DNA from: Pseudophaeomoniella oleicola
Lineage: Eukaryota > Ascomycota > Eurotiomycetes > Phaeomoniellales > Phaeomoniellaceae
Assembly: GCA_003868215.1 (NCBI GenBank)
Contig: QWDQ01000051.1
Span: 1 to 64,000, forward strand
Reading direction: 5' to 3'
Length of the DNA stretch: 64,000 nucleotides
The notes beneath the pieces are model-generated. The model saw only the letters and a program-made list of their open reading frames with translations. It was not told where the DNA came from and searched no databases. A program made the translations under genes and the position numbers. Numbering within the stretch: the stretch's first letter is position 1; the number at the start of each line of letters is the position of its first letter. This document shows, one piece after another, positions 1-11,163 of this stretch.

Positions 1-59
1 TTGAAATCAGGAAGATGGTAAATCTCCCATCTTGTATATAATAAAGTCTATGCCCCTAT

Positions 60-625
60 AGCTATTCCTTAACCCTTCATTTAAACGGGTCCCCTTTGAA
101 CCGGCAGGCAACGGCCATGCGAGTTTCTAAGCCTAAGCCTAAGCCTAAGACGCCCAAAGATGATGTGAGCAACTGGTCAAGTGCTTGAGCAACTGGCCAC
201 ACGAGACAGGCAACTGGTCACACGCCATCACTCTCGGTAATCCTAGTTATATCTTTTAGCTAAAGGGGGCATTCTGTAGCGCCGGAAACGCTGGTCCTAG
301 TTATACCCTCTTTACCCGGAACGGACGCCTGTCGGGGCCGTAAATCGGGTTGCAACAATTTTGCCGGTAGGTCCGTCGTGACCGGCGCGCAAAGGCGTCA
401 GCAACCGGTCACCGAGCCAGGCAACTGGTCACAGCACATCTCCACGGGCACGTTCCACAGAGGTTGGTTATCATCTTTAACTAAAAGAGCGATGATGCAG
501 CGCCGGCAGCGCAGGTTCTAGCTATAACTCTCTTAACCAGCGCTGCAAAGATTTTGGCGATGGGTCCCCTTGAGGCAACTGGTCGGACGAGCTGGGCAAC
601 CGGCCAGCATGTATATCGCTTCCAG
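60..625. repeat. Three degenerate ~200-bp direct repeats with GCAACTGGTCA boxes
   Basis: Three copies can be aligned by eye, roughly at 60-200, 240-430 and 463-625. The second and third share a block starting TTAT-C-TCTTT, a GCAGCGCCGG-like core, a CTATAACTCTCTTAACC-like segment, a GGTCC segment and then the boxes; the first keeps only the TTAACCC, GGGTCCCC and box parts. The box GCAACTGGTCA or a one- or two-base variant occurs at 169, 189, 210, 401, 421, 575 and 596, with a shorter variant at 108. No open frame spans the repeats. It may be a subtelomeric-type or satellite repeat; nothing identifies a transposon. Confidence 0.7.
127..149 (+). repeat. Short GCCTAA tandem repeat
   Basis: Three perfect GCCTAA units and a flanking CTAA sit in a row. 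The unit resembles the fungal telomere unit CCCTAA but differs at one base and the run is far too short to be a telomere. Confidence 0.7.
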
Positions 626-696
626 TTACACTGTTTAAACGCTGCAGACCTTCCGGCGCGAGTTGAGAAGAGTTCCAGATAGGGTTGATTCAATAA

Positions 697-1020
697 TTAA
701 TAGAATTGAGCTCGTCTTGAATAAATTGCTGACAGCGTACTTGGCCAAAATTCGCCATCATATCGATTGTTGGTAAAGCCATATTTTGTAAATTTCTCTT
801 TTCTCTCTCCCGACTTCCAGTAGCTATTAACGTTATCCCAGTCCTGAAAAGGGATTTCTGGAACATGATTGATTATTGGATCTAGATGATCCGGCAACCC
901 CTATATAACGTTATTCCAAAGTTGAGTAATCCATCTGATAAGTTTTTTCTTTTTTCGATCTTCACCTCATTGTTTCGTAATCGTAATTAAGACATCGTAA
1001 TATCTTCATCTGCCCAACGG
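697..1020 (-). pseudogene. Relic copy 1 of a local paralogous family
   Basis: The minus strand shows a 66-residue frame beginning MPDHLDPIINHVPE at 897-697, and upstream of it (about 905-1010) a stretch that aligns with 1670-1790 and 5690-5805. The third copy reads LWRIATWGMPSHLDP in one frame, so the G-L/M-P-x-HLDP motif is shared, but here the two halves lie in different frames. Compared with copy 3 this copy is AT-rich, with changes mostly G-to-A and C-to-T. It is best read as a decayed gene fragment; the protein family is not recognised. Confidence 0.4.
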
Positions 1021-1190
1021 ATGCTGCGTGAACGGAGTTACGTTTTACGTACCCTCACTGCGTGTGTGTCTGTAACTTTCGATATATCGTCAAGCTCGTC
1101 ATCAGGATGGCGCTTGTTTAGGCTGATATATAGCTGGGTGTATCTCTGTTTGATGGCGGCGAAGAAAGTCGTTGAGACGCAGCTTGTAGA

Positions 1191-1795
1191 TCAGCGGTTG
1201 ATCTTTCTTGCTGTGATTTTAGTTCGATAGAACGTGCTAGAGAGGATTACTGATCGGAGATGCGGTGTGGGTAGTGTAGGAAGAATCTGGTTCGGAGTCG
1301 CCGGGGTCGATTGGCGATCACGGCTTGGAGTCCCTTCAGACTGTGCGTGTGATCGTGATCTTGACCGGGAAGGATTATGGAAGGTGTCATTGTCATCAGA
1401 TGGTACAGGGCTCAGACTGGGCGTCGTTCCATGGTCTGCACCATCACCGCGTTCCGTCGCGATGATGCGATCGAGTTCAAGTTTCGCTCTGCCCAGTCTG
1501 ACCAACGTGATGTCTTTCATACGTCGGGCATGCACCAGCAGTATAGACCAGATGATCAGTAAATCCAAAAGACATTTTCCTGCGTGCTTGCAGAGACTCG
1601 CGAAGGCTCGGAGCTTTGTCAATCCAGATTTCTTAAACAGCGTTAGATGTATATATGCTAGTATCCCCCATATGGTGTTATTCCAGAGTTGAGTTATTCG
1701 TCTGATAAGTTCTTTTTTATTCTGATCTTCGCCGCGCTTCCTCGTAATTTGGGATAGAATATGGTGATATCTTCGTCTCCCTAAGTTCGTGAACG
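1191..1795 (-). pseudogene. Relic copy 2: 143-residue ORF with membrane segment and S/R-rich tail
   Basis: An ORF at 1622-1191 has a hydrophobic stretch (LLDLLIIWSILLVHARRM) near its start, a charged helix (LVRLGRAKLELDRII), a serine/arginine-rich part (SRSRSRSHAQSEG) and a tail ending STFYRTKITARKINR. The tail is paralogous to 7275-7425, where the matching frame reads TFYRTQNITRNINH after TPATPTQTFPTP. Its upstream flank (1670-1790) is paralogous to 905-1010 and 5690-5805. No complete gene can be assembled and the first codon is not ATG, so I treat it as a remnant. Function unknown. Confidence 0.4.
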
Positions 1796-2691
1796 TGGTT
1801 ACATTCTATATACCCTGCGGGGTTCGGGGATGGGTAGGTGTGGCCGGAACATCAAAGGACATGGTTGCTGTCGTAGTGAGGAATACGATATTGCGGATGA
1901 CGTAATCGTTGTACGTACATATATACGCAGGATAGGTGTGCCTTGCTGTATATAAAGTGTGTGAGTTTAAAATCAGCGAAAGGTGACTGCTTTTCTCCAG
2001 CATGGTTCCAAAATCTCTCTTGATGTCTGTGGCGTACAGGAGATTACTGTCTCACTCTGACACTATCATCCAAAAAGGTTGGTGACCGTGATGGCGAAGT
2101 ATCATTACCGCACTCTGTCGGGTGCTGCAGTCGTGGTCCGCCTTGGTCTTGATCATTTATGCCTCCTTCAGGGGCGTCGGCCTTATCCAGAATCATGGTC
2201 TTTAACTCCCACCTTGCTCCTGGAGTCTGCGTATGGTCAGATGCTGGTAGAGGTAGATATCTGCCAACAGATCGTTCCAGATGATTGGTAGCCCAAGGTG
2301 TAAACGCCGATCTTCTCGTTTGTTACCTGCTTGAACCGTATCACGTCTCAGTGTGAAGGGAATGCCCGGTCATCGCGGCCCCAGATATTGGTAATGTAGT
2401 TATTTCGCACTGCAATGTGTCTTCCTTTCGGTAGTGACGTTCTCGATCATGATTCTCTCGGCCATAGTACTCTCCCATTGCATGCCGTTCTATGCGTCTG
2501 TTCCGCACAATAACCTCCAGATCATCGTGTGGTGTTGTGTTCAGACGCTCCCGGCCTGATGTAGAACCAGGCATGCTCAAGATTATAACCTGCCAGATCA
2601 GAGTCAGCGAGTGTATCTCTCTATATAATAGAATACTTACGTGGCATTATAGTTACCGAAACAGTCGAAGAGCTCGTCGAAGGGTTCGATG
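1796..2691. other. Non-coding repeat-derived stretch
   Basis: No convincing gene. Around 2545-2605 lies a ~60-bp block (from GCTCCCGGCCTG to CCAGATCAGAGT) that recurs at 4774-4838 in the same orientation with about 80-85 percent identity by eye. A weaker match links 2372-2402 with 5207-5236. Short minus-strand frames here (for example 2580-2341) look like pieces of the same decayed family. Confidence 0.5.
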
Positions 2692-4716
2692 TCAGCAAGC
2701 TCGCGGTTGAAGCTTGAAGCCTGGTCCCAAATTGACCGGTTGTCGCTTTCTCTCACATCGTCCTTTTCCACAGGGCAACTTGGAGGAATGATTAAGCTGC
2801 TGAGAAAACGCAGAATCTGATAGCTTGTCGAACTCTTTATCAGAAAACAATTTCTCCGCTTCGTCTTTCTTTAGATCGTCATTGAAGTTCACTGTATCAT
2901 CAGGATCACAGGCGTGTCGTCCGACTTTCACAGAATGGTCTGTTCTGATGCTACGTTTGAGATTGTATGCGCTAGCGTCAAGATATCGCGGATGCAGGGG
3001 TCGGACGGGCCGGGTCTTATCGATGTCGTCTTTAGACACTTGGACAATCTCGTCCCTGATGGCATGTCTCAATTGATGGACTCCACCTGTCTCCGGAATA
3101 TTGAACAACTTCTGCTCTGCGATTTCGGCATCGCCACCTGTTCCAGACGGGAATGAATAGAGGTGTTCCTCTTTGAAGCATCGCTAAAGGTCCCGAATTC
3201 TTATCCCTCTTTGCTTTGTGACTATTCGGTATTGTTCTGCCAGATCCACCAGCCTGAACATTTCCGTGTGGTTTGTCCTCTTTTGACGCTGAAGGAGGCG
3301 GGTAAGAAGATGAACCTGAAGGACTGGGATAATCATCACAGCAATCCGACTTGTTTGAAGGAATAAGCCTTTTGTTATCGTTACGGTCAGAAGATCCATG
3401 CATAATCGCGACAGGCCTTGGCCTGGTTTGAACATATCGCACTCGCAGCGGGGAACATGAGTAGAGACCATTCGACATGGCTTAAGTAAACCGTTAGGAT
3501 GGACGAAAACACATTTAACAGGGGGGTCGCCATGACCGGGACAGAGACAGAGTGCACCATTTATGCAAGATTTGTGATTTTCATTTTCACCTCGTGTCGT
3601 CATTCTCCCATGCTCAATACCATTGACACAGCCGAGTTGTCCTGCGCGTGATGCGCCGTTGTTGCATGTGTGAGAAAATGGTGTATCAATTGCTCGCTGA
3701 GTGGAAGTATCGATTTGAAGAGCAGCCCAATTGGCTGCTGTCGGAACGGCGATAAAAGAAAATAATCGAGTTACTGTAACTGTTTTGAGGACTGTAACTT
3801 TGTGGGCACCATTTGGTCTGGTGATCTGTACTGTTGAGCTTTTCGACATCCAACATGATCCCTTCGGGATCGATTCTCCCATTTGTCGAGAAACGTGTGT
3901 TGTGCCGGGGCAGTCGATGACAATAATATGACCGACACCCTGAAAATTGCTCTATCGTTTTAGCGCTCTGAAGCCCTCTGTGGCAGTGTGTTTGTTCATC
4001 ATGGAACGATTTTGGTCCTATGTCGTAATGGTCGCTATTCATGCACCATTTGTGCCCACACATATGTAAGATTGTCAGCGGCTTTTGATCTTTCTTATCC
4101 TGTGATACCAGAGCCAAACGATCAGCGGTAAGCGTTATAGTCGGTGCTGTTGCTATATGATGTGCTAATAAAATAGGATATATATATATCTTTGCTTTGA
4201 TGCCCTGTAGGAGATTGGTTCTATTAATAAGGTCAGCATTGCTTAGACAGGTTATAGAATAAAAAGGACTTGATATTACCTGGGAGCATCATTATTTGAT
4301 CCGCCTTCTCTTAATTTGATATTCTCAATAACATCTGAATTACCCTTCTGTTTGGTGCGACTGACTAAATATTTGCGGTGGCCATATGGTGTTGGCTGTT
4401 GAAATAAGAGATCTGTATCTTCTAATTTTCGAATTCGAGGTGTGAGGGATTGATTCGATATTCGCGGTTCTGGGAGAATGCCATGGATCAAGTCAATAAA
4501 TTGGCTAATTGCTTCTGGTGTTGCTTTTGCGACAAGTAAACTTGTAGAGGTTGTTTGAAGCTTTCTTAGTTTCGTAGAATGTGAATATGATATACCCTCA
4601 GTTCTATCGAAACTTGGGTCACTATCACCACTGTCGGATGCTGGTCGTTTCGGTCTATTGGTTTTATAGAGAGGTGATCTGGATACTCCTGGCTCTGGGT
4701 TTATGTATGCCATCAT
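2692..4716 (-). CDS. His-Me-finger (zf-His_Me_endon type) nuclease-like protein, multi-exon
   Basis: Exon 1 begins with ATG at 4716 (MMAYINPEPGV) and ends at 4280. A 59-base intron (4279-4221, GTAATA, CTGAC branch, TTAATAG) joins in phase to exon 2, which reads TNLLQGIKAKIYIYP and then the diagnostic block about 4080-3960: HMCGHKWCMNSDHYD then FHDEQTHCHRGLQSA. The H-x-C, C-x-N-x-x-H and T-H-C-H pattern is that of the zinc-binding loop found in I-PpoI-like endonucleases and in many unstudied fungal proteins. Downstream, cysteine-rich and P/S/K-rich frames continue (3882-3184, 3478-3032, 3108-2692), but I could not settle the remaining splice junctions, so the 3' half may be spliced or decayed. 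Likely a DNA-binding or nuclease-fold protein; activity is inferred only from the motif. Confidence 0.5.
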
Positions 4717-4773
4717 CTCAAGTGTCCCTATACAGGTAGTCCCTTGGGGTTATTAGTATCAGTCTTGCATCCT

Positions 4774-5443
4774 GATGCTCCCGGCCTGCGATAGAACCAG
4801 GCATCATCAAGGATCATAGCCTGCCAGATCAGAGTTAAGGCCTGTCGCATCCGTAGGAGGAGTATTGGCCGTGATCGGGGATAAAGCCATGATGCTGAGG
4901 ATGAGTGATGAGTATGCACCAGACGATCTTGCTTCCCGTCTTCAGTACCCTGCTGATCATCGAGGAAGCAGTTGCGCTCCTCATGGTGATGGTCAAGTGA
5001 TTAATTATGCGTGGCTTTCTGATGCACACTTCTTGCGTGTTATTCTCGACCACCACCTTCAAGGTACTGCGCACTGTTTCCGCGCTGTTTGTGGTCTAAA
5101 CTGGAACTGCTCATCGTGAAGAGTTGCTGTCTGAGGACCAGCCTCTAAGCTTGTTTAAACCCGACTGATAAAATAGAGCCACGTTGAAGATTGAAGGCAG
5201 TCCGCACTGATCGTCGCCCCATATGTCCTTGATTTCATTGAGGCGCCTTTGATGGAACATATTGCCGGATGTGGCCCTTGAAGCGGGAGAGAGTATTTCC
5301 CCTGATAAAGTCGAACTCCTCGTCTCTTTGATGCTGCAACGTCTTTCACTGCCACCTAAGTAAATGCTTTTCCTTGTGACGAGCAGAATTTCCGTAAAGG
5401 TTGCTTCTCTGTCTATAAAAGCCCAAGGTCCATCAAGGGGCAC
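4774..5443. repeat. Second copy of the 2545-2605 block and decayed flank
   Basis: 4774-4838 repeats 2545-2605 as a direct copy about 2.2 kb away. The following DNA up to 5443 has only short frames; the minus-strand frame at 5443-5111 contains IKDIWGDDQCGLPS, whose coding DNA weakly matches 2372-2402. I read the block as another copy of the same decayed local family, not as a working gene. Confidence 0.4.
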
Positions 5444-5608
5444 TACTCTGCCCGCAGTGTCGCACCATTCTGTGGTGACGATGGAGGTGTCAGATTGGAT
5501 ACATTTGTGTCGGCTGGAGCGCAGGGATCGCGTTCATCTCTTGGTGTAATGATCTCCCACTTTCTGTTGCGGCGTGGACACTCGGAGAGCTTGTGGTCAG
5601 AGACCTTG

Positions 5609-5821
5609 TTATAACTTTGGCGCTTGTTGACATGGTCTTGGTTTGGGTAATCCGCACTTCTTAAAAACCGTCGGGTCTAGGTGGCTGGGCATTCCCCATG
5701 TGGCGATGCGCCAGAGTTGGGTGATATGCTGCATAGGCTTCCGCTGCTTCCGATCATCGTCTTGCTTTCTCGTGATCTGTATCAAGATGCTCGTGGTATC
5801 CCCGGCGACCGGACGGGGCAT
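5609..5821 (-). pseudogene. Relic copy 3: GC-richest copy of the family
   Basis: This 70-residue frame contains DDDRKQRKPMQHITQLW and RIATWGMPSHLDPTVFKK. Its DNA aligns with 1670-1790 and 905-1010 without large gaps. It has the highest GC of the three copies, which makes it the least mutated one and lets the direction of change in the others be judged. No flanking exon could be recognised. Confidence 0.4.
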
Positions 5822-7239
5822 CGTGGACTAGACGTTACGTTTCATATATCTTCGGCGCTTCGGAGAGGGGTAGTGGTTGCCGTTCAGAATGATATCGCTC
5901 CGATGACCACTTGCTAAATCTGACGTCCGTCGTGCAACTGTGCAACCCTGCTTGTCTCCGCTTGGTCATTAGTTGTCCTTGTGGTAAGGGCGAGGTGCTT
6001 TGATGTCACGGACTCGCGGTCAACATAGGGAAATTGAACTTGAAGGATGCAATGATGTGGATGCCGCAAGTTGTTCGTGGCCGTAAAAGTCAGTCAATAA
6101 AGCGGTCCAGATCACCGTCAAGCCGTGGGTAGACTGCTTCGCTTGTAGCGGTGTGCACGGCCGTGGGCCTTGTCGAAGACCAAATAGATCGAATCCATTT
6201 GTAACAACGGCTTCCTATAGCAGTGTGTAAATATTGGCTTGGACGCCGACTGTAGCTATCGCCGACGTCTTGAGGATACATGTCTTGCGGCATGCCAGGC
6301 GAAGTGTACAGCGACAACGCTGTGAACAGGCTGACAGAAGTATTCTTTAAGTATGATATCTCGTCTCTGAATGGCTCCTGATGGAGATCTGCTCTGGCGA
6401 ATCAGAGGCAGAGTCGAAGCAACTGACAAGCCATGGTCTTGGTGGCGCGACGTCGAAGGTGTTGAGGTTCTCGAGATACTTGTCGTAGACCTTGCGATAT
6501 GTGGGGCGGACAGGACCAAGTCTACTATCGCACCTTTCAGCCTCTTGCTTCAGGAGGCACTGATATGGGTTGTGTTCGCGTCATAGAAGGCGTGTTTTCA
6601 ACTGCGGATTGAACCGCGCTGGCATTTGTCGGGGACAGGCGCTTGATGATGATGTGGTCAGCGACGCTGTGGATGACTCTTCTGATCGCATGTTTGAGAC
6701 GGTCTTTGACCATACAGTAGATGAACCAAAGCCACTAGTGTTGCTTATATTCATTCGCAGTGACCCTGACGTTCATGCGGACGACAAAGAATGTAGTGAC
6801 GGCTTTGATGAAAGGTTGTTGCGTTTTCGCGCGAAGAACGAGCCAATGGTCATTGGAAGATGATGACGATGACGAGGAGTACATCATAATCGTTCTCTTT
6901 CCTGGCAGGTTGCGGGAGCTGTCTAATCCATCATCGCGAGTAGGTGGTTCTGGCGATATCCTTCTTCCGGACGCCTGTAGCTGAGTCTAAGCAAGGGGCC
7001 GGCTTGTCGTCGGATTCAGCCAAACGTGGGATTGATGCTGCGAAGGCAGGTCGTGCACGCAATCTGCTGTTAGGTAACCGATGTGGGCCCGTTCTGTGCT
7101 GCGAGGATGGAGACGGTTCCTTTGCAGCAGATCACTAATCCATCCTCTCTGGCCTTGCTTTGAACGGCGAGCAATGTTCTAGGTCCAGGCGGATGCACAA
7201 GATGACCGAACGGACGCGAAAAGCTGCATGTGTTTCTGC
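5822..7239. other. Gene-poor stretch with short frames only
   Basis: No frame longer than about 100 residues and none with a recognisable domain. The minus frame 6519-6256 has a T/S-rich stretch (ISRTSTPSTSRHQDHG) in the style of the relic family and may be another fragment. Nothing else stands out. Confidence 0.4.
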
Positions 7240-7581
7240 TCAGCGAGGGCGAGAGCAGCCGTCAAGGCTTGAATATCGGTGATTGATGTTTCTCGTTATG
7301 TTTTGAGTTCTGTAGAAAGTGCCACTGGCCAGAAAGGAGTGCTGGCTGGGATACAGTGTAGGTGGTGTAGGAAAGGTCTGAGTCGGAGTCGCGGGGGTAA
7401 ATTCGCGATCACAGCTTGAATTCTCTGCGGACCGTACGAGTATGTGTGACATTGAGGGAGAGGGTGTTCGAGGACATTGGCGGGATCCGGTGCTTTCCTG
7501 TGATCGCACAGGCGTTCTGTATCGCGCGTCATCATTCGGAGCCAGATCTTCTCCTGACTCCAATTCCGGCCTGTCTATCAT
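7240..7581 (-). pseudogene. Paralogous fragment of the 1191-1400 tail
   Basis: The 113-residue frame contains CDREFTPATPTQTFPTPPT and TFYRTQNITRNINH, matching RDRQSTPATPNQILPTLPT and TFYRTKITARKINR of 1622-1191 in order and spacing. The DNA match spans about 7275-7425 against 1195-1370. The upstream part does not match the membrane segment of the other copy, so only the C-terminal portion is shared or preserved. Function unknown. Confidence 0.45.
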
Positions 7582-9405
7582 CTCTAGCCATGACCCATCT
7601 CATGACCGTCTACAAGCCCGTTGTCATATCGGTCAGTCGAGCCATTTCTTCATAAATCCTGTTGAGCATAGGACCCTTGTAGTGGTAACAGCCGTCAACA
7701 ATGTGCTCCAACGATATCGAATCCATACCGGGGTTTCGCAGCCTGTGTACACAGCGGGATGTAGTGTCTCGACCCTTTCTTCTCTGAGTTTCTGAACGCC
7801 TGTGCTGAAACCAGGCCCCATGTACTGTCTCTCCAAGCACGGTCCAGAGAGATGTGTCGAGACGTTTCCTCCTTGTATCTTCTTGATGCCAATGCTTTGA
7901 GCATATCGGCAGATCAGTTCCTCTGTGAGTACCGTGGAGGGTGACTTATGAAGTCATCCTGTTGGGCGGTGGTAGGTTCGACTGACTTTGTCGTAGGTAT
8001 CATGGGTTCCGAAAGCTATACGCAAAGGATCAGCGAACACGGCCCTCACATATGACGAAATTAGACATGCTTACTGTAAGTATCGGCGGTGACAACCAGA
8101 TGCGATGCCTGTCAGACCACAGTTCAAGAAACTGATGGCGGTAAAACCAAGAAGATTGACAATGGGCAGAGCTCTGAGCGCTAGCGACGTCGAAGTCAGA
8201 TCAAGTGATGATGCCCAAGCCGGAGATGGTTGAAGGTCACTGCTTTGCCCACCATGACCGGCCGTACCATGACCATAGCGTGTGCGCATTGTAGCGTGGA
8301 TGTCGAAACACTACCAAGATGAGGTAGGAGCAGGTTCTGGACAGTTGATCCGCGGAGGTACAGGTGGTAGAGAGTGGTAGAGAGAGGCAAAGAGAGGCAG
8401 TAGTATAGAACAGACGCTGAGAAGTACCTGACTTGAGCAGACGAGGTCAGCGGATAGAAGCCAGGGACACAGGGACAAATGACTCACGAACTCAAGGTAT
8501 GGTAGAACATCGACTGCATGATGCCGTGCTTGATACCAGCCGTCACCAAAAGTATTGTTTTGTCGGCGATGAGAAAGGCGCCTTTTGTAAGAGGGATTCC
8601 GAAAGGATTGGTGATTGTTTGAGGTTTGGGTCATGTGCTGAATTGATGTTGCAAGAGGCCAATGTTGCAAGAGACCAAGGATGGATGTTGCAAGAGAACA
8701 TCTGGAGAGCATGAAGAGTGGATTGTGAGAGAGAAAAGAAATGAATCAACCGTGGATGACAGCAGATACTTATAGTCAGAGAGAGCGTCGACGGAAGGTG
8801 GCACAAAGCAATGGAAGGCAGCAGCGTTTGCACCATGCAATCATGGCCAAACGGCGATGCTGCAGTCACCGGGCAGCAGTCACATCCTTGGACGGTCAAG
8901 CGATGGAAGGTACTGCAACACAAACGGTGATTCAACCAACAGGAGGGAACGAGCAATGGAAAGGTACTGATATGTAAAGTGAAGGCTGCTGCGTTGGCAG
9001 GGTTGCAATGATAATTGATGAAAGGGACATGGTGACGGAGGGCACTTCCCTCCCTACAGTTGCCACACTCACGTCACTCCGTCACCTTGTCCACCCACAA
9101 TCCATTGAATGGTGAAACAACGAGCAAGGAGACGACCCAGGCAAAAGAGAAACAAGGAGAAAGGGAGAGTGTCTAGATCTTCGAGGTATCCCAAGTACAG
9201 CTTTGATACGTCGACACGCGTGGAGCCCGTCATGAATTGATGACATCTATCCTGCTCTCCATCATCTCTGGGTCCTCGATACCTCGATTACTCCCCGATG
9301 AGCGTCAGACATTGCAACTCACTCTGCTGATCACTCTTTCCACATATACGGCGACCAGACCAGCAGCGTCGGTCTAGAAGCTCAAGGAGCATTACACCGG
9401 TTGAG
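7582..9405. other. Gene-poor stretch with short ATGTTGCAAGAG repeats
   Basis: No supportable gene. Three copies of ATGTTGCAAGAG lie at 8646, 8662 and 8685. GTGGTAGAGA-type short repeats lie at about 8362-8400. Overlapping frames on both strands between 8071 and 8977 have no recognisable domain and compete with one another, so none is called. Confidence 0.5.
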
Positions 9406-10213
9406 ATGGAGGAGCTGAACGGCAGCGATCTCGTGGATTTCGGACCTCAAAGACATCCAGATGCGGTGTTACGAGAATGTTACGAGAACGTCACGGTGAT
9501 CATGCTTCCAACCCTGATGGAAAGTGAGATATTCTGGCGATGGAAGTATACCTACCAAACGATGGAAGAGGCGACCAGAACCGCAAGTAAACCGTTCGTG
9601 GACCGGCGCACTGATGCTAATGGCTTCTAGATGGACCTTCATCCTCCCGAAAGTCAACACCCTCATCTTTGTCGCAATTCTCCTTCTCGTCATAGCCCTC
9701 CTCGACGGTGCATTCGAGTCGAACATCGCCTCACTGGAAGACATCTTTCGGATTTGCGTTCGCCCTCCACAGCGCAGCCTCGAATTTCGTTGGCTTGTCC
9801 GACCAGCTTTCCTCGGCCGGCGGTCGGCAACAGCGTTGTTCATAGCCGTCGTGCACATGAGTCGCCATGCGGACCTGAGAGTGCCCATGGAGCTGCCACC
9901 TGAAGGCAAACATTCGTTGAAGGCGGACCCAGAGATCGTTCAGCTTCGTCAATTGCGGAATCGTCTATCCCACGAAAGGTGGAAAGAGTCAGGGACTTTG
10001 AAGAAGGTGGAAGCTGGTCGGACGAAACTACCAGGTGTACAAGGAAACAATCAGCGGCTTCTCTGTGTCAAGGCGAAGACGCTCAGGTCGGCCAGACAAG
10101 CCGCTCACCAACAGTTATGCGATACGATACAATCAGCGCCATCGAAGATCAATGAAGGGCTGGAATCAAATCCGCTGGATTTCGCGCTGCTTGGCCAGAT
10201 CCATGGGGACTGA
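9406..10213 (+). CDS. Hypothetical membrane protein (two exons)
   Basis: Exon 1 (9406-9545) starts MEELNGSDLVDFGPQR. An 85-base intron (9546-9630: GTATAC, TGCTAATGG branch, TTCTAG) removes a stop and joins in phase to exon 2, giving about 240 residues. Right after the junction lies one strong membrane segment (LIFVAILLLVIALLDGAF, near residues 56-73), followed by a basic, polar C-terminal part rich in R/K/L (LRQLRNRLSHERW). No known family was recognised. The next two genes downstream are also unrecognised membrane proteins. The C-terminal end could change if a further intron exists. Confidence 0.45.
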
Positions 10214-11163
10214 TCGCCTCAGACGTTGGAGCATCGGTAACAGGAACGGCCAGTGATCGCGGACCTCATCTACAAAGATACCTAGAGTCTCAACGAACAG
10301 GAGCGCTTCAACCACTGGATTCGCTACGCCCGTGCGCTTCTCAATTTGTGTCGACACAAGGACATGCCGCTCCAACATCACCCAGATCGAACGTGGAATC
10401 TTTTCATCTGAACCTACGCGTGTCGGACTCTATAGATCGGTTGTGGGATATAGTCAGTAGTGGTCATCTTGATGCGTAGGTTCATAGATCCGTATTTTTG
10501 TATACAGAGCCAGTATCTAGGTCAATCGTTGCATCGTAGCGGATCATTCCCAACATCTTGTTGTCGCTATTCGTTACGGCCGACTCGTCGAGGTTTTCCC
10601 CCTTAAGCCTAATTCTCCACAGGAGGTGATCCACGCGTATTTCTTTCATTTCCCTTTTCCTTTTCATGCCCTTTCAGACGAGGGTGATGGTTCACCCTCG
10701 GTGACGACAACTTGCTCGACCCAATACTCAATCCCTAATACCTATGGCTTGAAGCCGCTGCTCGATGTCCAGTTCTACCCTGGAACCCTTTCTGGGAGAG
10801 GAAACGGTGGTCCTTGGTTTTGTTCATCGTCCTTCGCAATGGAGCCGTCGAATGGTCTTGAGGGAGATGATGTTGCTTTGGTATGGGGGGGTTGCTGGTG
10901 AGGAAGGTTGCTTGCCATGAGAAAACATGTGTGGCTACTCCACGGAGGGACGTTATCAAGCAAAGGTTCACAGCAGAGGTTCGTGCCTTTCTCGGGAGAA
11001 ATATGGCTTTCTCTGGGGAATATCATTATATCGGTAACCAGAGTGTTCTCCTCTCATCTTATAGTATCTCCATCTTCTCAATTTCTTCGAACTTCCCACC
11101 CACAGCTCCCATTTTCACTTTCACCCCTTTTTCTTCTTGATTCCTTCAAGGCCGTCTGACGGA
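10214..11163. other. Intergenic stretch
   Basis: I see no gene here. Several overlapping short frames on both strands around 10626-11140 lack domains. A CT-rich tract lies just upstream of the next ORF at 11164. Confidence 0.5.

Noticed and set aside
127-149. Telomere repeat
   Set aside because: The unit is GCCTAA, not CCCTAA, and only three copies are present inside the contig.
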